Shown here: in pieces, positions 8,085-17,993 of the stretch
How positions within the stretch are numbered: the stretch's first letter is position 1
Layout of the letters: each line of letters opens with the position of its first letter
Origin: CADCVW01 sp964251385
GTDB lineage: Bacteria; Pseudomonadota; Alphaproteobacteria; Sphingomonadales; Sphingomonadaceae
Assembly (NCBI GenBank): GCA_964251385.1
Contig: CAXUJK010000002.1
Span: 372,001-436,000, forward strand
Direction: 5' to 3'
Length of the DNA stretch: 64,000 nt
Position numbers and translations under genes: made by a program
Notes under the pieces: generated by a model
Databases searched by the model: none
What the model was told of the DNA's origin: nothing
What the model saw: only the letters and a program-made list of their open reading frames with translations

Positions 8085-9980
8085 ATGTCCTGTTCCCGGT
8101 TGCCGTTCGCCGCGATCCTCCTTGCGCTGAGCGCATGCACGACCACGGATGCGACGGCGCCCGCGAGCCCCGTCGCCCTGCTCGCCAGCCCGCAGGCGCG
8201 CGACGTTCACAGCTACGCCCGGCCGGCAGAGGCGCGCGTGATCCACGTCGCGCTCGACCTTGTCGCGGATTTCGTCGCGCGCCGGGTGACCGGAACCGCG
8301 ACGCTCGATGTCGCGGCCTCGACGGACGCGGGGCAAGTCGTGCTCGACACCAAGGGGTTGGAGATTGCGCGGGTGACGACCGCCGGTGGCGCACCGTTGC
8401 CTTTCGCGCTCGGCACGGCGGACGCGATCCTGGGCAGATCGCTGACCGTCACGACCGGCAAGGCGAAGCGCATCGTCGTGCATTACCGCAGCGGGCCGGA
8501 CGCAGCGGCGCTGCAATGGCTGACGCCGCAGCAGACCGCGGGGGGCAAATCCCCGTTCCTGTTCAGCCAGGGGCAGGCGATCCTCAACCGGACGTGGATC
8601 CCGACGCAGGATTCGCCGGGGATCCGGCAGACGTGGGAAGCGCGGATCGTCGTGCCCGCCGGCCTGACTGCCGTCATGAGCGCCGAAAGCGTTGGCGCGC
8701 CCGTGGCGGCAACCGGGGGCATGCGCGCGTTCCGGTTCCGGATGGACAAGCCGGTCGCGCCGTACCTGATCGCGCTGGCGGTCGGCGACCTGCGGTTCCG
8801 GTCGCTGGGGCCGCGCACGGGCGTGTGGAGCGAGCCGTCGGTTCTGGACCGCGCCGCGTACGAGCTGGCCGACACGGAGAAGATGGTCGCCGCGGCGGAG
8901 GGCCTGTACGGGCCGTACCGCTGGGGCCGGTACGACATGATCGTGCTGCCGCCGTCGTTTCCGTTCGGCGGCATGGAAAACCCGCGGCTGACGTTCCTGA
9001 CGCCGACGATGCTGGCGGGGGACCGCAGCCTGGTCAGCCTGATCGCGCACGAATTGGCGCACAGCTGGTCGGGCAACCTGGTGACCAACGCGGCGTGGGG
9101 TGACTTCTGGCTCAACGAGGGGTTCACGACCTACTTCCAGTCGCGCATCATGGAAGCGTTGTACGGGCCCAAGATCGCGGAGCAGCAGATCGCGCTCGGA
9201 TGGGACGATCTGCAGGCGACGATCGTCACGGAAGGCGGGCCGACCTCGCCCAAGACCCGGCTGCACCTCGACCTCGCGGGCAAGGATCCCGACGACGGCC
9301 TCAACGACATCGCGTACGAGAAAGGCGCGGCGTTCCTGCGCACGATCGAGGCGGCGGTCGGACGGCCGCGTTGGGACGCGTATCTACGATCTTATTTCGA
9401 TCGCAACGCGTTCCAGCCGATCACGGCGGACGCGTTCCTGAGCGACCTGCGCCGCAACCTGATCGCGGGGGATCGGGTGCTGGAAGCGCGGCTGCTGCTC
9501 GACCGGTGGGTTTACGAGCCCGGACTGCCCGCCAACGCGGTCGCCCCGAACGCGGGGGCGTTCGCCGCGGTCGACAGCGCGGCGGCGCGGTACGGCACGC
9601 GCGGTTGGTTGAACGACGACGCGTCGTGGGCAGGTTGGACCACGGCCGAGCGTCTGCGCTTCCTCAATGCCTTGCCGCGCAAGCAGACGCGGGCGCGCCT
9701 CGCCGCGCTTGATGGTGCGCTCGGGCTGTCCGCCGTCACCAATAGCGAAGTGCTGTTCGCGTGGCTGCGCCTGGCGGTCCCCAACCGCCACGATCCCGCG
9801 GTGCCTGCGCTTGAGCGCTTCCTCACCGTCCAAGGCCGCCGCAAGTTCGTGGCGCCTTTGTACCAGGCGCTGGTCGATCAGGGCGCATGGGGCCGCCCGA
9901 TCGCGACGCGGGTGTATGCGCGGGCGCGGTCGGGATACCATCCGGTGACGAGCGGCTCGGTGGACGCGATCCTGAAATGA
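8085..9980 (+). CDS. M1-family metalloaminopeptidase, lipoprotein
   Basis: A 631-residue protein of the length typical of leukotriene A4 hydrolase-like aminopeptidases. The N-terminus is a lipoprotein signal with lipobox LSAC (Cys18). The exopeptidase motif GGMENP is followed by HELAHSWSGN, with zinc ligands His322 and His326, catalytic Glu323 and third ligand Glu345 (WLNEGFT). The last third is a helical domain of the LTA4H C-terminal type. It would trim peptides in the periplasm or at the outer membrane. GAGGAG lies about 7 bases before the ATG. A TonB-dependent receptor follows, suggesting peptide use as a possible theme. A second M1 lipoprotein occurs at 54364-56139. Confidence 0.9.
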   Translation: MSCSRLPFAAILLALSACTTTDATAPASPVALLASPQARDVHSYARPAEARVIHVALDLVADFVARRVTGTATLDVAASTDAGQVVLDTKGLEIARVTTAGGAPLPFALGTADAILGRSLTVTTGKAKRIVVHYRSGPDAAALQWLTPQQTAGGKSPFLFSQGQAILNRTWIPTQDSPGIRQTWEARIVVPAGLTAVMSAESVGAPVAATGGMRAFRFRMDKPVAPYLIALAVGDLRFRSLGPRTGVWSEPSVLDRAAYELADTEKMVAAAEGLYGPYRWGRYDMIVLPPSFPFGGMENPRLTFLTPTMLAGDRSLVSLIAHELAHSWSGNLVTNAAWGDFWLNEGFTTYFQSRIMEALYGPKIAEQQIALGWDDLQATIVTEGGPTSPKTRLHLDLAGKDPDDGLNDIAYEKGAAFLRTIEAAVGRPRWDAYLRSYFDRNAFQPITADAFLSDLRRNLIAGDRVLEARLLLDRWVYEPGLPANAVAPNAGAFAAVDSAAARYGTRGWLNDDASWAGWTTAERLRFLNALPRKQTRARLAALDGALGLSAVTNSEVLFAWLRLAVPNRHDPAVPALERFLTVQGRRKFVAPLYQALVDQGAWGRPIATRVYARARSGYHPVTSGSVDAILK

Positions 9981-10133
9981 GGCTCATGCTGCGTTGCACG
10001 AATGCCGCACTCGGTCGAGTCTCGCGTTTGTCATAAAAGTTGAGCCAAGCTGTCACGTGCCCTGCGCATGAGGGCAACGCGTCGTGGCCTAGAGCCTGAC
10101 GGTACCGACTTTCCTTACGTCTCAGGGGACATC

Positions 10134-12737
10134 ATGATTCGCTTCGCCACCGCCTGTGCGCCCATTGCTCTGGCAATCGCCGCCTTTGCCCCCTCGGTCG
10201 TGTGGGCGCAGTCGACGGGTTCGCAAACGGTCGAGGACGACGAACAGGAGATCGTCGTTACGGGTTCGCGCATTACGAACGGCGTCGACGGCTTCATTGT
10301 CCCCGATGTCCCCAAGACGCGCGCGGTTCTGGAGCAGGAGATCATCAACAGGCAGGTCGCGGGCCAGTCGATCCTGCAGACGATCAACCTCATCCCGTCC
10401 GTCAACTATACGAACAACGATCCGTATGGCGGTTCGGGGGGAAATCTGCGCATCCGCGGTTTCCCCGGCAACCGCGTCGCCTTGTTGTGGGATGGCCTGC
10501 CGCTTAACGATACGGGCAATTACGCGATTTTCGGCAACCAGCAGTTCGACCCCGAACTGATCGACCAGGTGTCCGTCAACCTTGGTACGACGGATGTCGA
10601 CAGCCCGACGCCATCCGCGGCAGGCGGCGTGGTGTCGTACCGCACGCGCCTTCCGACGAAGGACCTGAGCTCTGTCGTGCAGTATTCGCGCGGTACGTTC
10701 GACTATAATCGCTTCTTCGGCGTGCTCGATTCGGGCGAGCTGACATCCGGTGGCCTGCGCGCGTTCGTGTCGGGTTCGACCACGCGCTACGACAAGTTCA
10801 AGGGGCCGGGCAAGATCGACCGCACGCAGTACAATGCGCGCCTCTATCAGCCGCTTGGCGGCAACGGCGATTTCGTGTCGGTCTCGGGCCACTATAACGA
10901 GAATCGCAACAACAGCTACAATAACGGAACGCTCGCCGACTACGTACGCGATCGGAACTTCGACAATATCGGCACCTGCCTTCGCGACGAGCCGACTGCG
11001 GGTGTGCGAGACAACGACAACAATTCCTTGTTCCCAGGCAACCCCAACGCTGTCGACACCGCCAGCTGCACGAACTTCTACAATCTTCGCATCAACCCTT
11101 CGAACACGGGCAACATTCGCGGCCAGGGACGCTTCACTCTCGCGGACGGCCTGCTTCTGACGATCGATCCCGGGTACCAATACACGCTCGCAAACGGGGG
11201 CGGTACGACGACGATTTCAGAGAACGACGTGCGCCTACGCGGCACGACCGCGGTCGCAGGCGTCGATCTGAACGGCGATGGCGACGTGATCGATAACACC
11301 TTCACCGTCCGGAACACGGCAACCGGAAACAACGTCACGCTTGGCGGCGTGCGCGTGTACCAGCCGAGCAACACGCGAACGAACCGTTATACCGCGTTGG
11401 CATCGTTGATCTGGGAAGTGACGGAGCAGCATCGCCTGCGGGTCGCCTACAGCTACGATCGCGGCGAACACCGTCAGACCGGCGAATTCGGACGTGTCGA
11501 GGCGACAGGCAATCCGATCAGCGTCTTCGGCGGCAAGTACAATGAAGACGCACGCATCCTGACCGCCGACGGCACACCGTTCCAGAACCGCGACCGCAAT
11601 TCGGTGGCCCTGCTGAATCAAATCTCGGGCGAGTATTTTGGCCGCTTCCTGGACGACAAAGTGACGTTCACCGCCGGCGTCCGCGCTCCGTTCTTCGAGC
11701 GCCAGCTCGATCAGCGCTGTTTCACCGTGATCGCGACGGGCAATCCGACTTGCATCAGCGGGACGTTCAATTCGACCTTGATCGTGGACCCGTCCGTTCC
11801 GCGCTCCGTCGCCTTGGTCACGGGTGCCGTGTACGCGCCGTTCAAGCGGACCGTGAAGTACAGTCCGATCCTGCCGTCCGTTGGCGCATCGTTTGAGTTT
11901 GCCCCTGACATGTCGGTGTACGCGAGCTACGGTCGCAACTTCTCGTCGCCCTCAACGGACAGCCTGTACCGCGCGGTCAACCTCGACCTCACGCCCGAGA
12001 CGACCGACGCATTCGACATCGGCTACCGCTTTGCCGGCAGACAGGTGCAGGGGCAGGTCGCGGCCTACTACACCGATTACAAGAACCGCATCGTGACCGC
12101 GACCGACCAGGACCCGGCGAGCCAGACGTTCGGCACGACGCAGGACCGCAACGTCGGCGACGCGACCGCCAAGGGCATCGACGCGCAGATCGCGTGGACG
12201 CCAGCCCCGCTGCTGACGCTTTACGCATTCGGATCGTACATCGACACAGAGCTAAAGGAGAATGCGCCCGGTACGGTGACGACGACGCCAAATCCGACTC
12301 CCGGTGGGCCGCCGATCGTGACGCAGAACTTCCTGCTGACCAAGGGTGCGCAGTTCGTCGAGACGCCCAAATACCAGTTCGGCGGGCGCGCGCAGGTCAA
12401 TTTCGGGCCGGCGTCGTTCGCAGCGCAGGTAAAATATGTCGGCAAGCGCTTCTCGACGGACGATAACGGGCGCACGGTCGGGACCACCATCCCGACCAAC
12501 CAGTCGCTGATCGACTCTCGCGGGCGGACGGACGCTTACACGACGATCGATCTCGACGCGCGGGTGACGCTCGCGTCGCTGGGGCTGGAGAATAGCTATT
12601 TGAGCCTCAACGTCATCAACGTGACGGACAAATACTACCTCGCCAACATCAACACCGCCAACACCTTCGCTGCGAACCCGCGCTTCTCGGTCGGTGCGCC
12701 GCGCACGTACCAGGCGACAGTGCGCTTCGGGTTCTGA
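10134..12737 (+). CDS. TonB-dependent outer membrane receptor
   Basis: About 867 residues from the ATG at 10134, which has CAGGGGAC just upstream; the frame extends to 10068 but the signal peptide (MIRFATACAPIALAIAAFA to a VWAQ cleavage site) starts here. After it comes a TonB-box-like segment EIVVTGSRI, a plug domain (about 60-190; LRIRGFPGNRVALLWDG) and a 22-strand-type barrel ending in Phe. Such receptors import siderophores, vitamins, sugars or peptides using TonB energy. The substrate is not evident. It lies 150 bases after the M1 peptidase. Confidence 0.9.
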   Translation: MIRFATACAPIALAIAAFAPSVVWAQSTGSQTVEDDEQEIVVTGSRITNGVDGFIVPDVPKTRAVLEQEIINRQVAGQSILQTINLIPSVNYTNNDPYGGSGGNLRIRGFPGNRVALLWDGLPLNDTGNYAIFGNQQFDPELIDQVSVNLGTTDVDSPTPSAAGGVVSYRTRLPTKDLSSVVQYSRGTFDYNRFFGVLDSGELTSGGLRAFVSGSTTRYDKFKGPGKIDRTQYNARLYQPLGGNGDFVSVSGHYNENRNNSYNNGTLADYVRDRNFDNIGTCLRDEPTAGVRDNDNNSLFPGNPNAVDTASCTNFYNLRINPSNTGNIRGQGRFTLADGLLLTIDPGYQYTLANGGGTTTISENDVRLRGTTAVAGVDLNGDGDVIDNTFTVRNTATGNNVTLGGVRVYQPSNTRTNRYTALASLIWEVTEQHRLRVAYSYDRGEHRQTGEFGRVEATGNPISVFGGKYNEDARILTADGTPFQNRDRNSVALLNQISGEYFGRFLDDKVTFTAGVRAPFFERQLDQRCFTVIATGNPTCISGTFNSTLIVDPSVPRSVALVTGAVYAPFKRTVKYSPILPSVGASFEFAPDMSVYASYGRNFSSPSTDSLYRAVNLDLTPETTDAFDIGYRFAGRQVQGQVAAYYTDYKNRIVTATDQDPASQTFGTTQDRNVGDATAKGIDAQIAWTPAPLLTLYAFGSYIDTELKENAPGTVTTTPNPTPGGPPIVTQNFLLTKGAQFVETPKYQFGGRAQVNFGPASFAAQVKYVGKRFSTDDNGRTVGTTIPTNQSLIDSRGRTDAYTTIDLDARVTLASLGLENSYLSLNVINVTDKYYLANINTANTFAANPRFSVGAPRTYQATVRFGF

Positions 12738-13132
12738 TCGTGCAGGGAGCGGCACTGGCCGCTAGACCGGCGCTGCTTCTGTCCGCGTACGCATTAGCGC
12801 GGCGGACCGGCGCGATGCGTTGCGGCGTTCCACACGACGTTGAACGATCCGCTTCCCAGAGCGCGGTGTGTTAAGGCTTTCGGCAACGATGGCGCCAAAA
12901 TCGCGGGGCGACGGGTTTCGATCGCGGGCTTCTAGCCGTCATCCCGGCGCAGGCCGGGATCTCGGAGAGGTTGGACGACGGGAGCCGTGTTCCCTGAGAT
13001 CCCAGCCTATGCTGGAATGACGTGACGCGATTGGGCGTGATGGAAATCTCGCCAGAAAATTCACGTACTTAACGAAGCATCAAAGCTCTTGGCCTATCTC
13101 GGGCGACGTCGAACCGTTGCCAGCGAGTATCA
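12738..13132. other. Intergenic stretch of about 395 bp
   Basis: No gene is supported here. It contains one copy of the dispersed GTCATCCCGGC palindromic repeat (12937-13022). It must also hold the promoter of the GGDEF-EAL gene, of which no consensus elements were recognised. Confidence 0.6.
12937..13022. repeat. Dispersed palindromic repeat, family A, copy 1
   Basis: Begins CGTCATCCCGGCGCAGG and ends in a degenerate inverted copy (GAGATCCCAGCC, then GGAATGACG). Each half is itself a small palindrome (CCCGGC/GCCGGG), giving two hairpins or one long one. Further copies occur at 20697, 23382 and 43201, with a half copy at 48723. Confidence 0.85.
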
Positions 13133-15511
13133 ATGTACGAGGCCCCCAAACGATTCCGGAAAGACGCGTCGACCGAGCTGGTCGTCGCGAACGCCGACGC
13201 CCGCGATAGCGATACCGCCGACAACAATGTCGTGGAAGGCGGGCATTTGCGCGAAGGGCCGGACGTCCGCAACGCGCAGATCCTGTCGCGCGGCGAGCTG
13301 GCCGCTTTCTTCGCCGCCGCCAACGTGCTCGGCGCGGTCGCGATCGGCTACGCGATCTTCACCGCGCCCCCGACCGTGTCGGCCGTGCCCGCCTGGATGA
13401 TCGGTGCCTGGTCGGCGTTCGTGGTGGTCGTCAACGTCCTGCTGATGCGCGCCGCGCAATCGCAGGCGATCGTGGGCCTCAGCCGTCTGCGGCGCAAGTC
13501 GGACGACACGGGCACGATCGTCGACGTGGTCGGCCGCGGCATCCTCTTCTGCGCGTTTCCCGTGTGGGTGTTCGGCGCGCAGGGCGCGGACACGCAGATG
13601 GTGATCGGCGCGGTCATGGCCGCGATGACGGTCGCCGCCTTCGCCTACGCATCGCTTCCAGTCGCCGCGACCGCTTGGCTGGCGACGATCTGCGTCGGGC
13701 TGTGCTCCGCCTTGTACTTGAGCCACGGCGTGCTGGGGCTCGCCCAGAAAGGCGCGATCGTGCTGATCGCGGGTTTGGGCATCGGCAGCGTGGTCCGGAT
13801 TTCGCGCTGGGCGCTCAAGCAGATCGAATCGAACGCCAAGGTCGGCAGCAAGAGCGAGGAAGCCTCCTTGCTGCTCAAGGAATACGAACAGCGTGGCGCG
13901 GGCTGGTTGTGGCAGGTCGACGCCGAAAACCGGGTCACATATATCTCGTCGCGCATGACCGCGATGATCGGCAAGTCGACGGGGCAGCTCGCGGGCCATT
14001 CGCTTCCCGCCTCGCTCGGCGGCATGAGCAATCTGGGTCAGGTGCTGCTCGCGCGTCTGCCGTTCAGCAACCTGGAGATGGAAATCCGCACGCCGAGCGG
14101 CCCGCGCTGGATCACGGTGGCGGGCGATCCGATCGTCGGGCCGGACGGGCGCTTCGAGGGATTTCGCGGTGTGGGATCGGACATCACCGATGTGCGCCGC
14201 ACGCAGGAGCGTTTGACCAACCTGGCGAACGTCGACGTACTGTCCGGTCTGCCCAACCGCGGCCGCGTGCGCCAATTGCTCGGCGAGGCGCTGTCGACCG
14301 CGCAGAAATCGCAGATCCCGTGCGCGATCCTGTTCCTCGATCTGGACGGGTTCAAGCCGGTCAACGACACGTACGGCCACCCCGCAGGCGATGCGGTCCT
14401 GAAATCGGTCGCGCAGCGGCTGGTCAAGGAGACGGACGATTTCGGCACGGTGGGTCGCATGGGCGGCGACGAGTTCGCGATCGTCATCCGCGACGCGCAG
14501 AGCCGCAAGTCGGTCGAGAACCTCGCCGAACGCATCATCGAGGAAGTCGGCAAGCCGTACCGCTTCGACAAGATGGAAATCCGCATCGGCATTTCCGCGG
14601 GTTGCGCCTACGGCCCGATCGACGGGCAGTCTGTCGATGATCTGATCCTGAAAGCCGATCTGGCGTTGTACGAAGCCAAGGGCAACGGCCGTGGGCGCGT
14701 GTGCTATTTCTCGGCCAATCTGCAGAACGAGGCGGAGGACCGCGTCAAGCTCGAACAGGACCTGCGCGCGGCTTTGGCGGGGGATCAGTTCCATCTTCTC
14801 TACCAGCCGCTGATCGACGCGCAGACGCAGAGCCTGATCGGGTTCGAAGCCCTATTGCGCTGGAACCATCCGGAGCGGGGCGTCGTGCCGCCGTTCATCT
14901 TCATCCCGATCGCGGAGGAGAGCAACCTGATCGTCGCGATCGGCGAGTGGGTGATCAACGAGGCGTGCCGCGCGGCCGCGACGTGGCCCGAGCACATCAC
15001 GGTGGCGATGAATTTGTCTCCGCGTCAGCTCGTCATTCACGCATTGCCCAATGTGGTCGGCGAAGCGCTTGGCCGGCACAAGCTGCCCGGCAACCGGATC
15101 GAGCTCGAAGTCACCGAATCCGTCTTCATGGACGGGTCGGACGGATCGCTTGACGTGCTGAAGCGGCTGCGAACGCTGGGCGTCGGCATCGCGCTCGACG
15201 ATTTCGGTACGGGCTATTCGTCGCTCGGCTATCTCAACAAAGCCGTGTTCCACAAGTTGAAGATCGACGGCAGTTTCGTCCGCGAGGCGGGCACGCGGCC
15301 CGAGACGGTCGAGATCATCAAGTCGATCGTCCAGCTCGCGCGCTCGTTCCGGTTGAATGTGACCGCCGAAGGCATCGAGACGGTCGAGGATTTCGAGCGC
15401 ATGCGCGACCTCGGCTGCAACACGATGCAGGGCTATCTGTTCGGCCGCCCGATGCCGTACGCGCGTGCGAACGAGCTGGTCATGGGGCAGGCACGGCGGA
15501 AGTCGGCTTAA
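13133..15511 (+). CDS. Membrane PAS-GGDEF-EAL protein (cyclic di-GMP turnover)
   Basis: 792 residues: four to six hydrophobic segments (about 55-225), a PAS-like domain (about 255-355), a GGDEF domain with intact MGGDEF (443-448) and an EAL domain starting EALLRW (572-577). The EAL side keeps its catalytic set: NLSPRQ, EVTES, DDFGTGYSS, KIDGSFV, EGIET and QGYLF. No RxxD inhibitory site is seen just before GGDEF. Both cyclase and phosphodiesterase activities are possible; in such hybrids one often dominates. It signals from the inner membrane. The ATG at 13133 has only a weak ribosome binding site. Confidence 0.9.
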   Translation: MYEAPKRFRKDASTELVVANADARDSDTADNNVVEGGHLREGPDVRNAQILSRGELAAFFAAANVLGAVAIGYAIFTAPPTVSAVPAWMIGAWSAFVVVVNVLLMRAAQSQAIVGLSRLRRKSDDTGTIVDVVGRGILFCAFPVWVFGAQGADTQMVIGAVMAAMTVAAFAYASLPVAATAWLATICVGLCSALYLSHGVLGLAQKGAIVLIAGLGIGSVVRISRWALKQIESNAKVGSKSEEASLLLKEYEQRGAGWLWQVDAENRVTYISSRMTAMIGKSTGQLAGHSLPASLGGMSNLGQVLLARLPFSNLEMEIRTPSGPRWITVAGDPIVGPDGRFEGFRGVGSDITDVRRTQERLTNLANVDVLSGLPNRGRVRQLLGEALSTAQKSQIPCAILFLDLDGFKPVNDTYGHPAGDAVLKSVAQRLVKETDDFGTVGRMGGDEFAIVIRDAQSRKSVENLAERIIEEVGKPYRFDKMEIRIGISAGCAYGPIDGQSVDDLILKADLALYEAKGNGRGRVCYFSANLQNEAEDRVKLEQDLRAALAGDQFHLLYQPLIDAQTQSLIGFEALLRWNHPERGVVPPFIFIPIAEESNLIVAIGEWVINEACRAAATWPEHITVAMNLSPRQLVIHALPNVVGEALGRHKLPGNRIELEVTESVFMDGSDGSLDVLKRLRTLGVGIALDDFGTGYSSLGYLNKAVFHKLKIDGSFVREAGTRPETVEIIKSIVQLARSFRLNVTAEGIETVEDFERMRDLGCNTMQGYLFGRPMPYARANELVMGQARRKSA

Positions 15512-15560
15512 CGGCCGGACGGCTACCCATCGCCACGGCACACGCTTATGTTAGCGCCCC

Positions 15561-16724
15561 ATGGCGACAGATAGTGCGCGACTGACGGGACTGGTGAGCG
15601 ACACCACGGCACCCGAAGCGGAGTCCGCCGGAGCTTTGCGCAAGCTGCGCTCGCAACCCTTCTTCGCGGACAAGAACCAGGCGTTCTGGGTGCTGCAGTC
15701 GGCGGGGTGGACGGGCTATTTCATGCTCCGGACGCTGACCGGCTACGCCAACGCGCAGAGCGCGACGTTCATCGTCCATGCGCTGCTGCTGACCGCGACG
15801 GGCTATTCGTTGAGCCTGCTCATGGGGTCGGCGTTCAAGCGGTTGATCCGGCAGCGCGCGGTGATCACCTGGCCGCTGACGGTGGCGATCGTGCTGGTGG
15901 CCGGCGCGGCCTTTTCCGCGATCGAGGTGTGGAGCCACGCGACCTTCATCAACCCGGCGGCGAATCCCAAAGGCTTCGAGTTCTTCGGCGCGTTCCTTCC
16001 CGATTTCGGCTATTTGGCCGCCTGGTCCGCGCTTTACTACTCGATAAACTTCTACCTGCAACTCGAGGAACAAGCCGACCGCATGCTGCGGCTGGAGCAT
16101 CAGGCGAGCGCGGCACAACTGGCGATGCTGCGGTATCAGTTGAACCCGCATTTCCTGTTCAACACGCTCAATTCGATCTCGACGCTGGTGCTGCTCAAGC
16201 AGACCGAGCGCGCGAACGCAATGCTGTCCAGGCTCGCGTCGTTCCTGCGCTATACCCTGGTCAACGAGGCCGCGGCGCAGGTGTCGCTCAGCCAGGAGAT
16301 CGAGACGCTCAAGCTGTATCTCGAGATCGAGAAGATGCGGTTCGAGGAGCGGTTGCGAACCAGTTTCGTCATCGACGCCGCGGCGATGCATGCGCGCCTG
16401 CCTTCGCTGCTGCTCCAGCCACTCGTCGAGAACGCGATCAAATACGCGGTGACACCGCAGGAAGGCGGGGCTGACATCGCGATCGAGGCCGCGCGCTTCG
16501 GCAACCGCGTGCGCATCACCGTATCGGACACCGGGCCGGGCACGACGGGGCCGCAGGTCGGCGGTTCGCCGTCCACGGGCGTCGGACTGGCGAATATCCG
16601 CGACCGGTTAACGCAAGCGTATGGGGCGGATCATGCAATAGATGCGGCTGACAGGCCGGAAGGGGGGTTCGCGGTCACGGTCGAGTTTCCCTACGATGCC
16701 CAGACGCTGAAGACCGCGCCATGA
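15561..16724 (+). CDS. LytS-type sensor histidine kinase
   Basis: A 387-residue membrane kinase with four hydrophobic segments between about 43 and 168, a short coiled coil, and the His_kinase (PF06580) motif YQLNPHFLFNTLNSI with phospho-acceptor His197. The ATPase part follows, with LVENAIKYA and GVGLANIRDRL as N and G boxes. No separate sensor domain is seen, so the membrane part probably senses. The cognate regulator starts 10 bases downstream. Confidence 0.9.
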   Translation: MATDSARLTGLVSDTTAPEAESAGALRKLRSQPFFADKNQAFWVLQSAGWTGYFMLRTLTGYANAQSATFIVHALLLTATGYSLSLLMGSAFKRLIRQRAVITWPLTVAIVLVAGAAFSAIEVWSHATFINPAANPKGFEFFGAFLPDFGYLAAWSALYYSINFYLQLEEQADRMLRLEHQASAAQLAMLRYQLNPHFLFNTLNSISTLVLLKQTERANAMLSRLASFLRYTLVNEAAAQVSLSQEIETLKLYLEIEKMRFEERLRTSFVIDAAAMHARLPSLLLQPLVENAIKYAVTPQEGGADIAIEAARFGNRVRITVSDTGPGTTGPQVGGSPSTGVGLANIRDRLTQAYGADHAIDAADRPEGGFAVTVEFPYDAQTLKTAP

Positions 16725-16734
16725 AGGACCCGAA

Positions 16735-17544
16735 ATGACGATCCGTACGATATTGGTCGACGACGAGACGCTCGCGATCCAGGGCATGCAGCTGCGGCTG
16801 CAGGCGCATGACGACGTCGAGATCATCGACACGTGCACCAACGGGCGCGAGGCGATCCGGTCGATCAAGACGCACAAGCCGGACCTCGTCTTTCTCGACA
16901 TCCAAATGCCGGGGTTTGACGGGTTTTCGGTCATCCAGGGGTTGATGGAGGTCGAACCGCCTTTGTTCGTGTTCGTCACGGCATATCAGGACCACGCGAT
17001 CCGCGCGTTCGAGGCGCAGGCGGCGGATTACCTGATGAAGCCGGTGGAGGAGGAGCGGCTCGCCGACTCGCTCGACCGCGTGCGCATGCGCTTGTCGGAA
17101 AAACGCGGGGTCGAGGAGGTCGGGCGCCTCAAGGAAGTGCTGGCCGAACACGCGCCGCAAGCCGCGACCGATTTCGAGGACGAAGGCGGAACAAGCGAGC
17201 CGCACGCGTCCAACCGCTTCGAAAAGCTCATCAACATCAAGGATCAGGGCCAGATATTTCGGGTCGACGTGGACACGATCGAACGCATCGACGCGGCGGG
17301 CGACTACATGTGCATCCAGACCGCGGGCAACACGCTCATCCTGCGCGAGACGATGAAGGATCTGGAGAAGCGGCTCGATCCCCGCCGGTTCCAGCGTGTG
17401 CACCGCTCGACGATCGTCAACCTGGACCTGGTCAAGCAGGTCAAGCCGCACACAAACGGCGAGTGCTTCCTGGTGCTGGATTCAGGCGCGCAGGTGAAGG
17501 TTTCGCGGAGTTACCGCGACGTGGTGGCGCGGTTCGTGCACTGA
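16735..17544 (+). CDS. LytR/AlgR-type response regulator (REC-LytTR)
   Basis: 269 residues: a receiver domain (1-120) with acidic pair Asp9/Asp10, phospho-acceptor Asp55 in FLDIQMPG, the switch Thr in VTAYQ and Lys in LMKPVEE; then an acidic linker (about 125-165) and a LytTR DNA-binding domain (about 170-268; RVHRSTIVNLD). It is the partner of the LytS-type kinase directly upstream and almost certainly co-transcribed. LytTR regulators bind paired short repeats; no target site was identified nearby. Confidence 0.92.
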   Translation: MTIRTILVDDETLAIQGMQLRLQAHDDVEIIDTCTNGREAIRSIKTHKPDLVFLDIQMPGFDGFSVIQGLMEVEPPLFVFVTAYQDHAIRAFEAQAADYLMKPVEEERLADSLDRVRMRLSEKRGVEEVGRLKEVLAEHAPQAATDFEDEGGTSEPHASNRFEKLINIKDQGQIFRVDVDTIERIDAAGDYMCIQTAGNTLILRETMKDLEKRLDPRRFQRVHRSTIVNLDLVKQVKPHTNGECFLVLDSGAQVKVSRSYRDVVARFVH

Positions 17545-17596
17545 AGCGTAGCGGCGCGTCAAAGATTTGCGTCTAGCCTTCGTGTAAGGATGCTTC

Positions 17597-17983
17597 GTGG
17601 CTTCCAAGATCATACTGTCTCTAAGCGCGCTGCTGCTTTTCCTCTGTGGGGGAATTGGACTTTTCGTGCCTGATGAACTCGTCAGTGCGCTAGGCGGCAC
17701 TTCGTCAGCAGGTGTTCGTGCTTTTTCCCAAGTCGGTGCTGCGGCTCTGCTGGGGTTCTCGGTCATCAACTGGATGTCCCGAGGGACTCGTTTTGGCGGT
17801 ATTTACAATCGCGCACTCGGAATGGGAAATCTTCTGCTTTTTGCGGTCGCAGCCATGTCACTTGGACGCGAAGCGTTTGCGGGTCGCTTGCAAGCCGCGG
17901 TCGCCATTGCGGCCATCGCGTTTGGAAGCTTGGCGCTTGCCTTCGCGTGGGTCGTGCTTGTGCGCGACCCGCTCAAGCAATGA
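17597..17983 (+). CDS. Small integral membrane protein, four TM segments
   Basis: 128 residues starting at GTG 17597 (TAAGGA 7 bases upstream), with hydrophobic stretches at about 4-24, 43-60, 73-90 and 98-120. It resembles small DUF4345-like membrane proteins in size and layout, but I cannot name a family. Codon use is less GC-rich than in the neighbours. It faces the msrB gene convergently, 10 bases apart. Confidence 0.6.
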   Translation: MASKIILSLSALLLFLCGGIGLFVPDELVSALGGTSSAGVRAFSQVGAAALLGFSVINWMSRGTRFGGIYNRALGMGNLLLFAVAAMSLGREAFAGRLQAAVAIAAIAFGSLALAFAWVVLVRDPLKQ

Positions 17984-17993
17984 GCTGCAGCGC

